From: Vibrio tasmaniensis
Lineage (GTDB): Bacteria; Pseudomonadota; Gammaproteobacteria; Enterobacterales; Vibrionaceae
Length of the DNA stretch: 64,000 nt
NCBI RefSeq assembly: GCF_024347635.1
Contig: NZ_AP025511.1
Coordinates: 310,001 to 374,000 of the forward strand
Direction: 5' to 3'
Position numbers and translations under genes: made by a program. The notes below the pieces were generated by a model. That model searched no databases, was not told where the DNA came from, and saw only the letters and a program-made list of their open reading frames with translations. This document shows, one piece after another, positions 25,437-33,354 of the stretch (its first letter is position 1; every line of letters starts with the position of its first letter).

Positions 25437-26792
25437 CTATAAAATTTGTCGTTTCTGTTCGTACATTTTTTCATCAGCTGCTTTGAGTAGTGCATCGACA
25501 TCACTGTAGTTATTGTTATGAATTACCCAACCAACGCTAATTCGAAGATAAATCGAGTGCGTATCATAAACAACAGGTGTGCTACATATCGCTCTTCGAA
25601 GTTTAGCTACAATCGACGATACATGTTGATCATCAATAATACGTGGTAACAAAACTAAGAACTCATCACCACCGATTCTCGCAACGATATCTGAACCACG
25701 TAACTCGCTCTTAATGCGATTAGCACACTCAATAAGTACCTGATCGCCAGCCGCATGCCCAAAAGTATCATTGATCGCTTTAAAGCCATCAAGATCGATA
25801 TTTACCACAGCAAAGGTTCTTGCTCTCTGCTTTTGGGTGACTTTGAACGCCTGCTTTAGGCTGTACATAAAGTATCGACGATTAGGTAACATGGTGAGTT
25901 CATCATGCATAGAGCGACTATCTGCAATTCGGTACAGGCGATAAATAGTAAAGAAGGCAAACGCCAGCATTAACATTATGGTGTAACCCACCAACCTTAC
26001 TGCTTGAATTCGATACCACTGCACATCCATCAACACATGCTCATTACCAGAGAGAGCAAGGTACCAACCACCGTATGGAAAGCTCACCTGTTCAGTCACA
26101 AAAGCATTATCAAATACGTCCTGAGAGCCATAAAAGACCGCGCCATCTTTACCCGAACTGTTTGCACCACGAATCGCGAGTTTATACTTGTTTTCGAGTA
26201 TCCCAATTCCGACATCTTCAAACAGCTCATCTAAACTAATAACGGCACTGGATACACCCCAATAGTCTTGGTTAAAAGGCGGGTCTCGAAAGATCGGAGT
26301 TCGCGTAATGATAGCTTGACCACCTTGAAACAGCTCAAAAGGACCAGCAATAACGGTGTTGCCAATATTTCTGGCAATTTCAACCGACTCCCATTGGGTT
26401 GGATGATCTCGATAATCTATACCAAGAATCTGCTCATTGCCTTCCATTGGGTATACGAAATTTAGGATGTCATCTTCAGCCAGACCAATCAGACGAATGT
26501 GGAATCCATCTCGAATGATATTCTCAGCGATCTTGTTCCAACTCTTCATATCGCCGTCAGGATTTATCGTCACAAGAGTAGACAAATTATTGAGGATATA
26601 CATATCTGACACGATCGCGGCTTCTATTCGAGAACGAATGATCGATAACTGCTTTTTTGCCTCAGAGTAGGATTCATCTTTCAGGTAGGATAACTCTTTA
26701 GAGTGAAAAAATTCGATAGCACTCATTACCACTAAAAAAAACAGTAAAGATAATAATTTGGCAGGCCATTGCTTGCTAGAACCACTTGGCAT
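25437..26792 (-). CDS. Diguanylate cyclase with periplasmic CHASE sensor
   Basis: 451 residues. Membrane helices near residues 10-25 and 262-284 bracket a periplasmic CHASE domain (IRLIGLAEDD, FVYPMEGNEQILGIDYRD, AGPFELFQGGQAI). The cytosolic GGDEF domain has NIDLDGFKAINDTFGHAAGD, active site RIGGDEFLVL and an intact I-site RGSD just before it, so feedback inhibition by c-di-GMP is expected. The ligand of the sensor is unknown. The gene is monocistronic as far as can be seen. Confidence 0.94.
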   Translation of the reverse strand: MPSGSSKQWPAKLLSLLFFLVVMSAIEFFHSKELSYLKDESYSEAKKQLSIIRSRIEAAIVSDMYILNNLSTLVTINPDGDMKSWNKIAENIIRDGFHIRLIGLAEDDILNFVYPMEGNEQILGIDYRDHPTQWESVEIARNIGNTVIAGPFELFQGGQAIITRTPIFRDPPFNQDYWGVSSAVISLDELFEDVGIGILENKYKLAIRGANSSGKDGAVFYGSQDVFDNAFVTEQVSFPYGGWYLALSGNEHVLMDVQWYRIQAVRLVGYTIMLMLAFAFFTIYRLYRIADSRSMHDELTMLPNRRYFMYSLKQAFKVTQKQRARTFAVVNIDLDGFKAINDTFGHAAGDQVLIECANRIKSELRGSDIVARIGGDEFLVLLPRIIDDQHVSSIVAKLRRAICSTPVVYDTHSIYLRISVGWVIHNNNYSDVDALLKAADEKMYEQKRQIL

Positions 26793-27065
26793 TCAGACCC
26801 CCTAAACCTTTTTGTTCTTAAATTTGCTCATATCAGACTAACTCTTTAAGTATGCCGTTAAGCTATTTAAATACATACACTTAGCCTAGTGCTCATTTCA
26901 TTACTGAGTCATTCATCACTTAAAGTCCATTAGACACATTGATTACTGAACCAAATATCGAATCAATCTTATTAAAGATTACAATGTATTGACCAAAACC
27001 TTACATTGAAAGATTCATGAGTGTTATTTTATATTCACAATTAATCAGCTTGGTACCTTACGAAC

Positions 27066-28274
27066 ATGAAGCTAAAAACGCTAACTCTGTGCACATTGTT
27101 ATCAATCTCAGTTGCGGTTGCGGTTCACGCACAAGCTACTTCAGATACTCTAACGGCTTTTGACACACAACAGACGGTTAATATACAAGAGCCTGTTAAC
27201 ATACAAGCAACAAGCGTACCAAGTATTCAATTACAAGCTGGTGTTCTCGACTCTCAAGAGCTATCTTTTAAACAATCCGCCGATCTGATTCGCACAACCT
27301 ACGAAAGCCAACTTTACACTCTGCCTGCATTCAAAGAGGGTCACTATGGTTTGCGTATGTATCGACAAACATTAGACGACAAATATTCTGCCGCGGTATG
27401 GAGTGACATGGCACGTGTAGCAAGTAAGCTCAGCCGCCTGTCGAATGATGTTCACACCATGGAACAAATCGTACTGTACTCAGAAAAGCGTGTTGCTTCC
27501 TATGTTGGCGACAGCGATGAACGTAGTGTTCGACGCTACAACATCACCAAGCACATGCCAGAATATCTATATCTTGGTGTTGACCTTCTCGGCTCTATGG
27601 CGCGTGCCAATGAGTACGGTTTAGAACACAAGAACGATGCCAAACTACGTGAAATCATTCGCCGTTATGACTTTTCTCGATATGTTACTAACGAAGACAT
27701 GGTGAAAGCATGGGCCGCTCAATTGGCTAATCAAGTCTATTGGCTGCGCCAATTGGGTGAACAAGATGTCGTTGATGAATTTGTCGATACCTTCAAAAAA
27801 GCCTACCCAGACGATAAAGACAAGAAGCTTTCAAGCCAGCAATACGGCAATAAGATCTATGGTATGACACATGTGATCTTTGGAGATTCTGAGTATTACC
27901 AGCACCAAGTAAGCGAGCAAGAACACCAATGGATCTACGATTACTTCAGAGAAAACATCGATACGATCCTGTTACGAGCTAAAGAGGATGTGATTGCTGA
28001 GGTTGGGTTGACTTTCTTACTAGCCGGTCTAGAGAATGACCCGGTTGTAGAGAAAACTAGGCTCGCAATCCAGGCATCTATCGATAAGACAAAAGGCATG
28101 ATCCCTTCGGTCACCGGTGATTTTGATCCCAAATATGGAGAGCACCGCAACGTACTCGCTATCATGCTACTCGATTGGCAGCAAGTGAACGAAGCACCGA
28201 CTTATGAAGGTAACCCTAAAGTGTTTACTAACATCCCTTACGGACTAGTTGAAAATCAACCGCTGAAGCACTAG
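27066..28274 (+). CDS. Exported protein, DUF3541-like
   Basis: 402 residues. A cleavable signal peptide is likely (MKLKTLTLCTLLSISVAVAVHA-QA, cut near residue 23). A Thr/Gln/Asn-rich linker with two NIQEPV-like repeats (about 35-55) is followed by a mostly helical domain that may be alpha/alpha-toroid-like (NITKHMPEYLYLGVDLLGSM, YGMTHVIFGDSEYYQH, AEVGLTFLLAGLE). It is probably periplasmic. I believe this is the DUF3541 family common in Vibrio; no activity is established to my knowledge. A strong terminator follows. Confidence 0.75.
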   Translation: MKLKTLTLCTLLSISVAVAVHAQATSDTLTAFDTQQTVNIQEPVNIQATSVPSIQLQAGVLDSQELSFKQSADLIRTTYESQLYTLPAFKEGHYGLRMYRQTLDDKYSAAVWSDMARVASKLSRLSNDVHTMEQIVLYSEKRVASYVGDSDERSVRRYNITKHMPEYLYLGVDLLGSMARANEYGLEHKNDAKLREIIRRYDFSRYVTNEDMVKAWAAQLANQVYWLRQLGEQDVVDEFVDTFKKAYPDDKDKKLSSQQYGNKIYGMTHVIFGDSEYYQHQVSEQEHQWIYDYFRENIDTILLRAKEDVIAEVGLTFLLAGLENDPVVEKTRLAIQASIDKTKGMIPSVTGDFDPKYGEHRNVLAIMLLDWQQVNEAPTYEGNPKVFTNIPYGLVENQPLKH

Positions 28275-28303
28275 CAGTAATACTTAAGTTGATTTTAGAA
28301 CCC

Positions 28304-28340
28304 AAAAAGCCGCAAACCTCTCAAGGTCTGCGGCTTTTTT
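28304..28340. terminator. Bidirectional terminator
   Basis: AAAAAGCCGCA and TGCGGCTTTTTT with further inner pairing lie between the DUF3541-like gene and the convergent methyltransferase gene. Confidence 0.9.
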
Positions 28341-28371
28341 AACTCTTACCACACCAACACTTCATTCAGGC

Positions 28372-28983
28372 TCAGGATGCGACTTTGTTCATCACTATCG
28401 TGAAATCCCCTTCTGCGTATCCTTCTATCAAGGAAACATCGTCACAGAGTGTTTTACAGAATCGATATACGCCTTGAGGGTGATAACTCATCAAGGTATT
28501 GCGTGAAGGATATTGGCTTGAATTGAGCAGATTAAAAATCACCGTCTGATTCGCTAGTCCAAACATACGAGTAATCATGTTAGTCAGATAATCCGAGTCG
28601 CGAGAGATGTAATTCAATGAGCCACTGGCGATAACTATATCGTGTACCTCAAGGCTCATTTGGCTCATATCACCCGACAAAAACCGACAACGATCTTCTG
28701 TATAGCTCTGCTTCGCCTTCTTTAAAAAGCCTGCGTGTTGGTCAACGCCAGTGTAAGATTGAATGCGATAGATGCTGTCGAGCAACTCAAACAGCTCGCC
28801 ATAGCCACAACCCAAATCTAAAATACTCTTATTTTCAAAGTCAGCCGAACGAGCAATCACTTCAAAGCGACACAATTGGCTCTCTTCGCTGGTCCACCCT
28901 AAAGCTTTAGCCTTGTCGCCATTCGAGCGGTTAGCCTGTTTTCGATGATAGCGATACACTTTCCAACGATCGAGCCAGTGCAT
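28372..28983 (-). CDS. SAM-dependent methyltransferase (class I)
   Basis: 203 residues. The SAM-binding motif ILDLGCGYGELF (motif I, about residues 54-65) is followed by the acidic residue in YTGVDQHAGFL and by HDIVIASGSLNYI (post motif). The substrate cannot be inferred; the family includes quinone, tRNA and small-molecule methylases. It is cytosolic. It lies upstream of nothing obviously related; the small membrane protein gene upstream on the same strand is 45 bases away. Confidence 0.85.
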   Translation of the reverse strand: MHWLDRWKVYRYHRKQANRSNGDKAKALGWTSEESQLCRFEVIARSADFENKSILDLGCGYGELFELLDSIYRIQSYTGVDQHAGFLKKAKQSYTEDRCRFLSGDMSQMSLEVHDIVIASGSLNYISRDSDYLTNMITRMFGLANQTVIFNLLNSSQYPSRNTLMSYHPQGVYRFCKTLCDDVSLIEGYAEGDFTIVMNKVAS

Positions 28984-29028
28984 TCAAACAAATCTCATTT
29001 CAATGAACATAAGTACGCCTCAATAAAC

Positions 29029-29298
29029 TTAGACGTCAGAATTTGAAGAAAAGAGCCCACCGATTTTATAACCGACCGCATAACAAACCACGGCGACAGT
29101 CACAAACACCAAAGCTGAGAAGACATAAGCCACCGGTGCAGCAACGCCAGTGCCCCATACTACGCTAAACACTAAACCGAGATACGCTTCTTGCGGCCAC
29201 TGATAGATAGGAAACTGAGTACCACCAGCAATAAGATAAACCATCGCAAACAAGCCAATGAAGGTAGCAATAAGACCGATGAGAACGCGCATGTTCAT
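29029..29298 (-). CDS. Small membrane protein, unknown function
   Basis: 89 residues with two or three hydrophobic helices (about 4-24, 38-60 and 62-82). ATG 29298 (MNMR) is preceded by AAGGG. I do not recognise a family. It precedes the methyltransferase gene on the same strand and may be cotranscribed. The upstream region carries the 20-bp degenerate repeat. Confidence 0.65.
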   Translation of the reverse strand: MNMRVLIGLIATFIGLFAMVYLIAGGTQFPIYQWPQEAYLGLVFSVVWGTGVAAPVAYVFSALVFVTVAVVCYAVGYKIGGLFSSNSDV

Positions 29299-29328
29299 AG
29301 AGAGACCCTTGATAAATTGGAGCTTAGT

Positions 29329-29428
29329 CGGAACGGAATATTCTTATTCGGAACCGAGTGTTCTTAATAGAAACTGGATTTTCTTAATTGAAGCCGAATG
29401 CTATTAATCGCAACCTAATGATATTCAA
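29329..29428. repeat. Degenerate 20-bp tandem repeat, five units
   Basis: Five consecutive 20-base units: CGGAACGGAATATTCTTATT, CGGAACCGAGTGTTCTTAAT, AGAAACTGGATTTTCTTAAT, TGAAGCCGAATGCTATTAAT and CGCAACCTAATGATATTCAA. They occupy the upstream region of the small membrane protein gene at 29029-29298. Confidence 0.9.
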
Positions 29429-29538
29429 GTATATCGGATAAAACAGGCTTGCTCTATTACTCTTCCGAGTGAGCCTTATACACCGCATAGCAATAAAAGT
29501 GGTGGTTCAAAATCTGAATCAACTTAACGAGCAGGTAC

Positions 29539-29589
29539 AAAAAAGCGGACACCCTTCTCACGTTAAATCCGCAAGAAAGGTGCCCGCTT
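29539..29589 (-). terminator. Terminator of nucleoside transporter gene
   Basis: AAGCGG-N-CACC (29543-29553) pairs with GGTG-N-CCGCTT (29579-29589); the A-run at 29539-29544 gives a U-tract on the minus strand. Confidence 0.85.
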
Positions 29590-29629
29590 CAACTGAATTT
29601 AGGCGCTTTAACTGAATCTCGCTTAAAGC
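29585..29629. repeat. Degenerate tandem repeat overlapping nupC stop
   Basis: CGCTTCAACTGAATTTAGG (29585-29603), CGCTTTAACTGAATCT (29604-29619) and a third partial unit CGCTTAAAGC (29620-29629), which contains the nupC stop codon (29623-29625). Confidence 0.7.
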
Positions 29630-30831
29630 AGGATGAAGATACCCGCTAAACACGCACTCATTAGGTTTGCAAGCGTACCAGCAGCGACTGCTTTCAAGCC
29701 TAAGTTTGCCACTTCAGCACGACGCTCTGGTGCCATAACACCGATCGAACCTAGCTGAATAGCGATAGAGCCAATGTTAGCAAAGCCACATAGAGCAAAC
29801 GTCACGATGACTTGGCTATGTTCAGATAACAGCGCTTTGTTCTCAACGAAATCGATGAAAGCAACAAACTCGTTCATTACGATCTTCTGACCAATGTAAG
29901 AACCCGCCATTAAGACTTCATCACTCGGGATACCAATCAGCCATGCTAAAGGCGAGAACAAGTAACCGAAGATAGCTTGCAGCGTAATACCGGCAAAACC
30001 GAACGTCTCACCTAAGCTTTCTAGGCCAGTGTTCACCATCGCAATTACACTCACGAATGCAATCAACATAGTACCGACAGCCACCGCGACTTTCATACCG
30101 TTCATCGCGCCGCTTGCCAGTGCATCGATCACGTTGCTTTGGTCAGCTTTATCGAGTTCGATATGGTCGTAGTCACTTGGTGTGCTGCGCTCAGGAACGA
30201 TGATCTTCGCCATTAACAGACTACCCGGAGCTGCCATGAAACTTGCTGCGATAAGGTATTTAAGTTCAACACCTAAACCAGCATAACCACCAAGCACACT
30301 ACCCGCTACCGACGCCATACCACCTGCCATTACAGCAAACAGTTCCGAACGAGTCATAGACTTTAAAAACGGACGAATAAGAAGAGGAGACTCACCCTGA
30401 GAAAGAAAGATATTACCTGTCGCTACCAAGGATTCAGCTTTACTGGTGCCCAGCAGTTTTTGCACCGCTCCGCCCAAGATTTGAATCACTTTTTGCATGA
30501 TACCGAGGTAGTAAAGTGCAGAAATCAGAGCACTGAAGAAGATAATGATTGGAAGTACGCGTATCGCGAAAATGAAACCTTCAGTTGCAAGGTCGCCGAA
30601 AAGGAATGCGATACCAGCGTCTGCAAAACCAAGCAGGCTAGAAACGCCATTACTTAGGCTCGTTAGCGCCAATTGTCCCCAAGGGAAATACAACACCAAA
30701 GCAGCGAAGCCGATTTGAAGTAATAGTGCACGAGAGACTGTTTTCCAGTTAATCGAAGAACGACTTTCAGATAGCAGGTACGCACAAGCAATCAGTGCAA
30801 GAACACCGACAAAACCAAATAGAATATTCAT
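29623..30831 (-). CDS. nupC: NupC/CNT-family sodium-nucleoside symporter
   Basis: 402 residues, full length for the concentrative nucleoside transporter family; about 8-10 membrane helices with two re-entrant loops. It resembles the V. cholerae CNT: FIFAIRVLPIIIFFSALIS, YYLGIMQKVIQILGG, RSELFAVMAGGMASVAGSV, NEFVAFIDF and FALCGFANIGSIAI. The nucleobase-binding loop reads SQGESPL where the V. cholerae protein has GQTEAPL, so specificity may differ. A tRNA-like structured leader and a 39-codon ORF lie upstream. Confidence 0.92.
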   Translation of the reverse strand: MNILFGFVGVLALIACAYLLSESRSSINWKTVSRALLLQIGFAALVLYFPWGQLALTSLSNGVSSLLGFADAGIAFLFGDLATEGFIFAIRVLPIIIFFSALISALYYLGIMQKVIQILGGAVQKLLGTSKAESLVATGNIFLSQGESPLLIRPFLKSMTRSELFAVMAGGMASVAGSVLGGYAGLGVELKYLIAASFMAAPGSLLMAKIIVPERSTPSDYDHIELDKADQSNVIDALASGAMNGMKVAVAVGTMLIAFVSVIAMVNTGLESLGETFGFAGITLQAIFGYLFSPLAWLIGIPSDEVLMAGSYIGQKIVMNEFVAFIDFVENKALLSEHSQVIVTFALCGFANIGSIAIQLGSIGVMAPERRAEVANLGLKAVAAGTLANLMSACLAGIFILL

Positions 30832-30849
30832 AATGTGTCCTAGTAATCC

Positions 30850-30969
30850 TTAAAGAGTGAACATGAGCCAAACGAATGACATCAAAGGAATAGGACAAAG
30901 AACCGCAAGCAAAACGCTACGCGATGAAGGAGCTAACAGGGTTAGCGAATGTAACAACGAGTTGTTCAT
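30850..30969 (-). CDS. Putative 39-aa leader peptide upstream of nupC
   Basis: ATG 30969 is preceded on the minus strand by AAGGTGATTTTTAC (a Shine-Dalgarno 9 bases before the start). The ORF is uninterrupted for 39 codons and ends with TAA 18 bases before the nupC ATG. The product is strongly hydrophobic (11 Leu; ends FVWLMFTL) with one Arg pair region APSSRS. It may act as a translational leader for nupC or as a small membrane protein. No family recognised. Confidence 0.5.
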   Translation of the reverse strand: MNNSLLHSLTLLAPSSRSVLLAVLCPIPLMSFVWLMFTL

Positions 30970-30983
30970 GTAAAAATCACCTT

Positions 30984-31051
30984 ATACAAGCAGTGGAACG
31001 TAGCTGGTCCGGTCCGTGGGGTCATTCACATATCCATGTGACGGCTTGTAT
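30984..31051 (-). ncRNA. Candidate structured leader RNA of nupC
   Basis: An outer stem of 8 perfect pairs (ATACAAGC 30984-30991 with GCTTGTAT 31044-31051) encloses a perfect 6-bp hairpin (TCACAT 31026-31031 with ATGTGA 31036-31041, 4-base loop) and a GC-rich arm with direct repeat GGTCC-GGTCC. It directly precedes the Shine-Dalgarno of the leader ORF. It does not fit any riboswitch class whose consensus I can recall. Confidence 0.5.
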
Positions 31052-31095
31052 TGGCTAAGCACCGGCTTAAAACCGGAAAAGAAGTATAAACAGTT

Positions 31096-31117
31096 AAGTG
31101 AGACTTTCATCACATTT
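31096..31117. promoter_or_regulatory. CRP-like site upstream of nupC leader
   Basis: AAGTGAGACTTTCATCACATTT approximates TGTGA-N6-TCACA (TGAGA then TCACA, one mismatch in ten). CRP control, often with CytR, is usual for nucleoside uptake genes. The adjacent AACGCAAACG resembles LacI-family half-sites; I do not assign it. Confidence 0.5.
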
Positions 31118-31223
31118 TTCAACGCAAACGATCGCGCGGTCAAGGATTAAACAAAACGCAGTGTTTATCGTCATTTTTAACTTATCAGTTATAAAGAACG
31201 TCGAGGCAGGAAGTTTAAGATAA

Positions 31224-31244
31224 AAAGCCACAAAGTGTGGCTTT
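31224..31244 (-). terminator. Terminator of lipoprotein gene
   Basis: AAAGCCACA (31224-31232) and TGTGGCTTT (31236-31244); on the minus strand the stem is followed by TTTTTA. Confidence 0.8.
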
Positions 31245-31272
31245 CTAAAGGATATTATCGAAATGGGCAAAA

Positions 31273-31893
31273 TTAATTAAGCAACGCACTTTTCACTTCA
31301 ACGTCTTGGAAGATCTCTTCGAAACGTTGTTTATAGATAAGCTGCATTTCATTAATGATCACACCACCATCTGGCACGTCGTTCTCGCCTTGGAAGTTTT
31401 TGCTCAGTAGTTTCTTACCTACTTCGTCGTAAATAATCACATTTACGTTGTACCAAGAGTTATCCGTAAACGCATGGAAATCATATTTCCATTCATTCAA
31501 GACGAACATCATCGATTTATTGTCGAACGCTTTCATCTGCTCTGCGACTTTAGTGATGTCTTCGTTTGGTGTCGTCTCGACTGAGTCCACCATCACTTGC
31601 TGCTTCTTTAAGCCCGCAACAAGTCTATCCGTCAAAAACTGAGACATCGGCTGTTGTGTCGCCGTGTTGTGTGAATAAGGAATACCGAGAGAACTACGGA
31701 TAATGCCCTCAAACTTTGGCTCTTTATCTTGGTCTAAAACGTATGGGCGTTTATCAATCACTGCAATAGTCAGTGCTTTTTCTTGAGGTACGACACTCAA
31801 TTGTGGCGCACTCTGTTCTGGAGTTAATACTGTTGCACAACCTGAAAGCCCTAGCGTGATTGTGGCAAGGAGCAAACTGACGAGTTTTGTCAT
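31273..31893 (-). CDS. Lipoprotein of unknown function
   Basis: 206 residues with a typical lipoprotein signal (MTKLVSLLLATITLGLSGC-A; lipobox LSGC, Cys 19). The mature part contains a mixed alpha/beta domain with LTIAVIDKRPYV and ITKVAEQMKAFDNKSMMFVLNEWKYDF. The spacing of an early beta-strand then a Pro-Tyr pair recalls YajG-like lipoproteins, but I am not certain. It is membrane-anchored, probably to the outer membrane (Ala at +2). Single gene with its own terminator. Confidence 0.8.
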   Translation of the reverse strand: MTKLVSLLLATITLGLSGCATVLTPEQSAPQLSVVPQEKALTIAVIDKRPYVLDQDKEPKFEGIIRSSLGIPYSHNTATQQPMSQFLTDRLVAGLKKQQVMVDSVETTPNEDITKVAEQMKAFDNKSMMFVLNEWKYDFHAFTDNSWYNVNVIIYDEVGKKLLSKNFQGENDVPDGGVIINEMQLIYKQRFEEIFQDVEVKSALLN

Positions 31894-32304
31894 TAGATTT
31901 ACCTATCTTATTGTTTTGAAGATGGTGTTCTAACAAAAATTGTCTTACTCAGTAAACATTCATTAAATCAATAATTTATACAATTCTTATTTATATAAAT
32001 TGGCTCACATATCAGGTTGGTTTTATTGAGTAATTACCCAATAAAACTTTAAGCAGCAGGCGTTGTAAATGAAGATCATGAAATGAATGTGATATGTTCA
32101 ACCTATGTAGAGAGCTGCGTAGCCTCTCGGTTAATTCTGTGTGATTATTACCACTTTTCTGTGTTCTCCCTCATTTACTATGACTTCAAGATTCATCTTA
32201 AGTTTAGATGCGTATATACTTTGTATTATCTCACCCATTCATTATCTATAAAACGAGAAGAGCTGATTAGATATAACAGCCATTGAGACTAAGAGAGGAA
32301 ACAC
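31894..32304. other. AT-rich intergenic stretch
   Basis: About 410 bases. No convincing gene, RNA or strong hairpin seen. A 67-codon open frame at 32083-32286 has no ribosome site and odd composition and is not called. The region is conspicuously AT-rich and leads into the phage-like gene. Confidence 0.4.
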
Positions 32305-32790
32305 GTGAAGAAAATGGAAGCTCCGCACGACATGAACAATGGAGCTAGATTCAAAACAAATAGACACGGCTATGTGACAGTAGTTGAGTATTATAATACC
32401 TATACTGTTATTGTTGCGTTTGAAAACACCGGAAATATCCGCGCTATCAGTGCGGCGAAATTACGTACAGGTCAGTTAACCGATCGCTCTGTCGCACCTG
32501 AATCAATTATGATTGGTGAAAAGGTTGAATCCGTTAAGCATGGCATATTAACTATTACCCAAGTTGAATCTGAAAATATTGTGGTTCTGACCAATATCAA
32601 TAATGAAGAAATTAGAATGTTATTGCCTGCCGTACAGAAAATGAAAGATAAAACCGAAGAAATAGATGGTGAAAATGTTACCTCGCCAAAACCAACTTCT
32701 CTTAGCCAACTAACTAAAAGAAATAAAAAGACCAAAGACGTTAATAGCATGCTTAAGAAAATGCTTACCGACTACGGTCGATACGATTAA
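32305..32790 (+). CDS. Protein with duplicated phage-type small beta domain
   Basis: 161 residues from GTG 32305, preceded by GAGAGGAAA. Residues about 12-60 (GARFKTNRHGYVTVVEY, VIVAFENTG, LRTGQLTD) resemble the small domain found at the ends of T7-like and other phage HNH proteins (pattern TN..G...V..Y.N...V.V.F..TG...LR.G.VKD). A second, weaker copy follows at about 70-115 (MIGEKVESVKHGILTITQVES). No nuclease motif is present. The C-terminus is Lys-rich. It looks like a domesticated or remnant phage gene; function unknown. Confidence 0.6.
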   Translation: MKKMEAPHDMNNGARFKTNRHGYVTVVEYYNTYTVIVAFENTGNIRAISAAKLRTGQLTDRSVAPESIMIGEKVESVKHGILTITQVESENIVVLTNINNEEIRMLLPAVQKMKDKTEEIDGENVTSPKPTSLSQLTKRNKKTKDVNSMLKKMLTDYGRYD

Positions 32791-32941
32791 TTCTCTATTT
32801 TCTTCAACAGACCCTCTATATATTTACATTCCAATAGACAAATACATTCCCCCCAACCTTTCTCAATAGATACGTTGCATATTCGTGTGAAAAGTTAAAT
32901 TTGATCAAAGTCTCACTCTGGATCTTTACCACACGCAAGCG

Positions 32942-32984
32942 AGATCTCCATCACAATCTCATTTTAGCTTTGTGATGGAGATCT
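32942..32984. promoter_or_regulatory. Perfect 15-bp inverted repeat upstream of ula-like PTS
   Basis: AGATCTCCATCACAA (32942-32956) and TTGTGATGGAGATCT (32970-32984), loop of 13. No T-run follows, so it is not a simple terminator. It sits about 90 bases before the PTS EIIB start. It is a candidate operator or antiterminator-type element; the arms contain TGTGA half-sites of CRP type. Confidence 0.6.
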
Positions 32985-33074
32985 TATTGAAATCTCAATA
33001 TTTCCATTACTATGCTCCCACACAATAAGAGAACGCAGTTTCTCAACCCCTAAAATCCAATTGAGACAAATATT

Positions 33075-33344
33075 ATGAAAAAGATTCTTGTAGTTTGCGG
33101 TAACGGCCTTGGTACTTCACTAATGATGGAAATGGCAGTGAAAGAAGTGGCTAAAAAAATCGGTTTCGAAGCGGAAGTTGATCACGAAGATCTATCATCT
33201 GCTGCATCAAGTAATGCGGATATTTGGGTAGCAGCAACAGACGTTGCAAACCAACTGAAAGAAGGCGGAAAAGAGAACATAATCAGCCTTAAGAATATTT
33301 TTGACAAAGCATCAATCGAAGAACAACTAAAAACTTTCATGTAA
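33075..33344 (+). CDS. ulaB: PTS EIIB component, ascorbate (L-ascorbate/galactitol) type
   Basis: 89 residues, cytosolic. The phosphorylated cysteine is Cys 8 in VVCGNGLGTSLMME, the P-loop of UlaB/SgaB-type EIIB. It accepts phosphate from EIIA and passes it to the sugar carried by EIIC. It is first in a three-gene unit with EIIC 10 bases downstream and EIIA overlapping EIIC. The substrate is assumed to be ascorbate from family membership only. Confidence 0.88.
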   Translation: MKKILVVCGNGLGTSLMMEMAVKEVAKKIGFEAEVDHEDLSSAASSNADIWVAATDVANQLKEGGKENIISLKNIFDKASIEEQLKTFM

Positions 33345-33354
33345 GGTCCAAATT

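Noticed and set aside
30984-31051. tRNA gene in the nupC leader
   Set aside because: The outer stem recalls an acceptor arm, but there is no D-arm, anticodon loop or TTC loop in proper order, and no CCA-type end.
32083-32286. 67-codon open frame in the AT-rich gap
   Set aside because: No Shine-Dalgarno, many Tyr/Ser/Phe as expected from random AT-rich DNA, and no operon context.
32942-32984. Rho-independent terminator
   Set aside because: The 15-bp stem is perfect, but TATTG, not a T-run, follows on the plus strand and no gene ends there in a suitable position on the minus strand.
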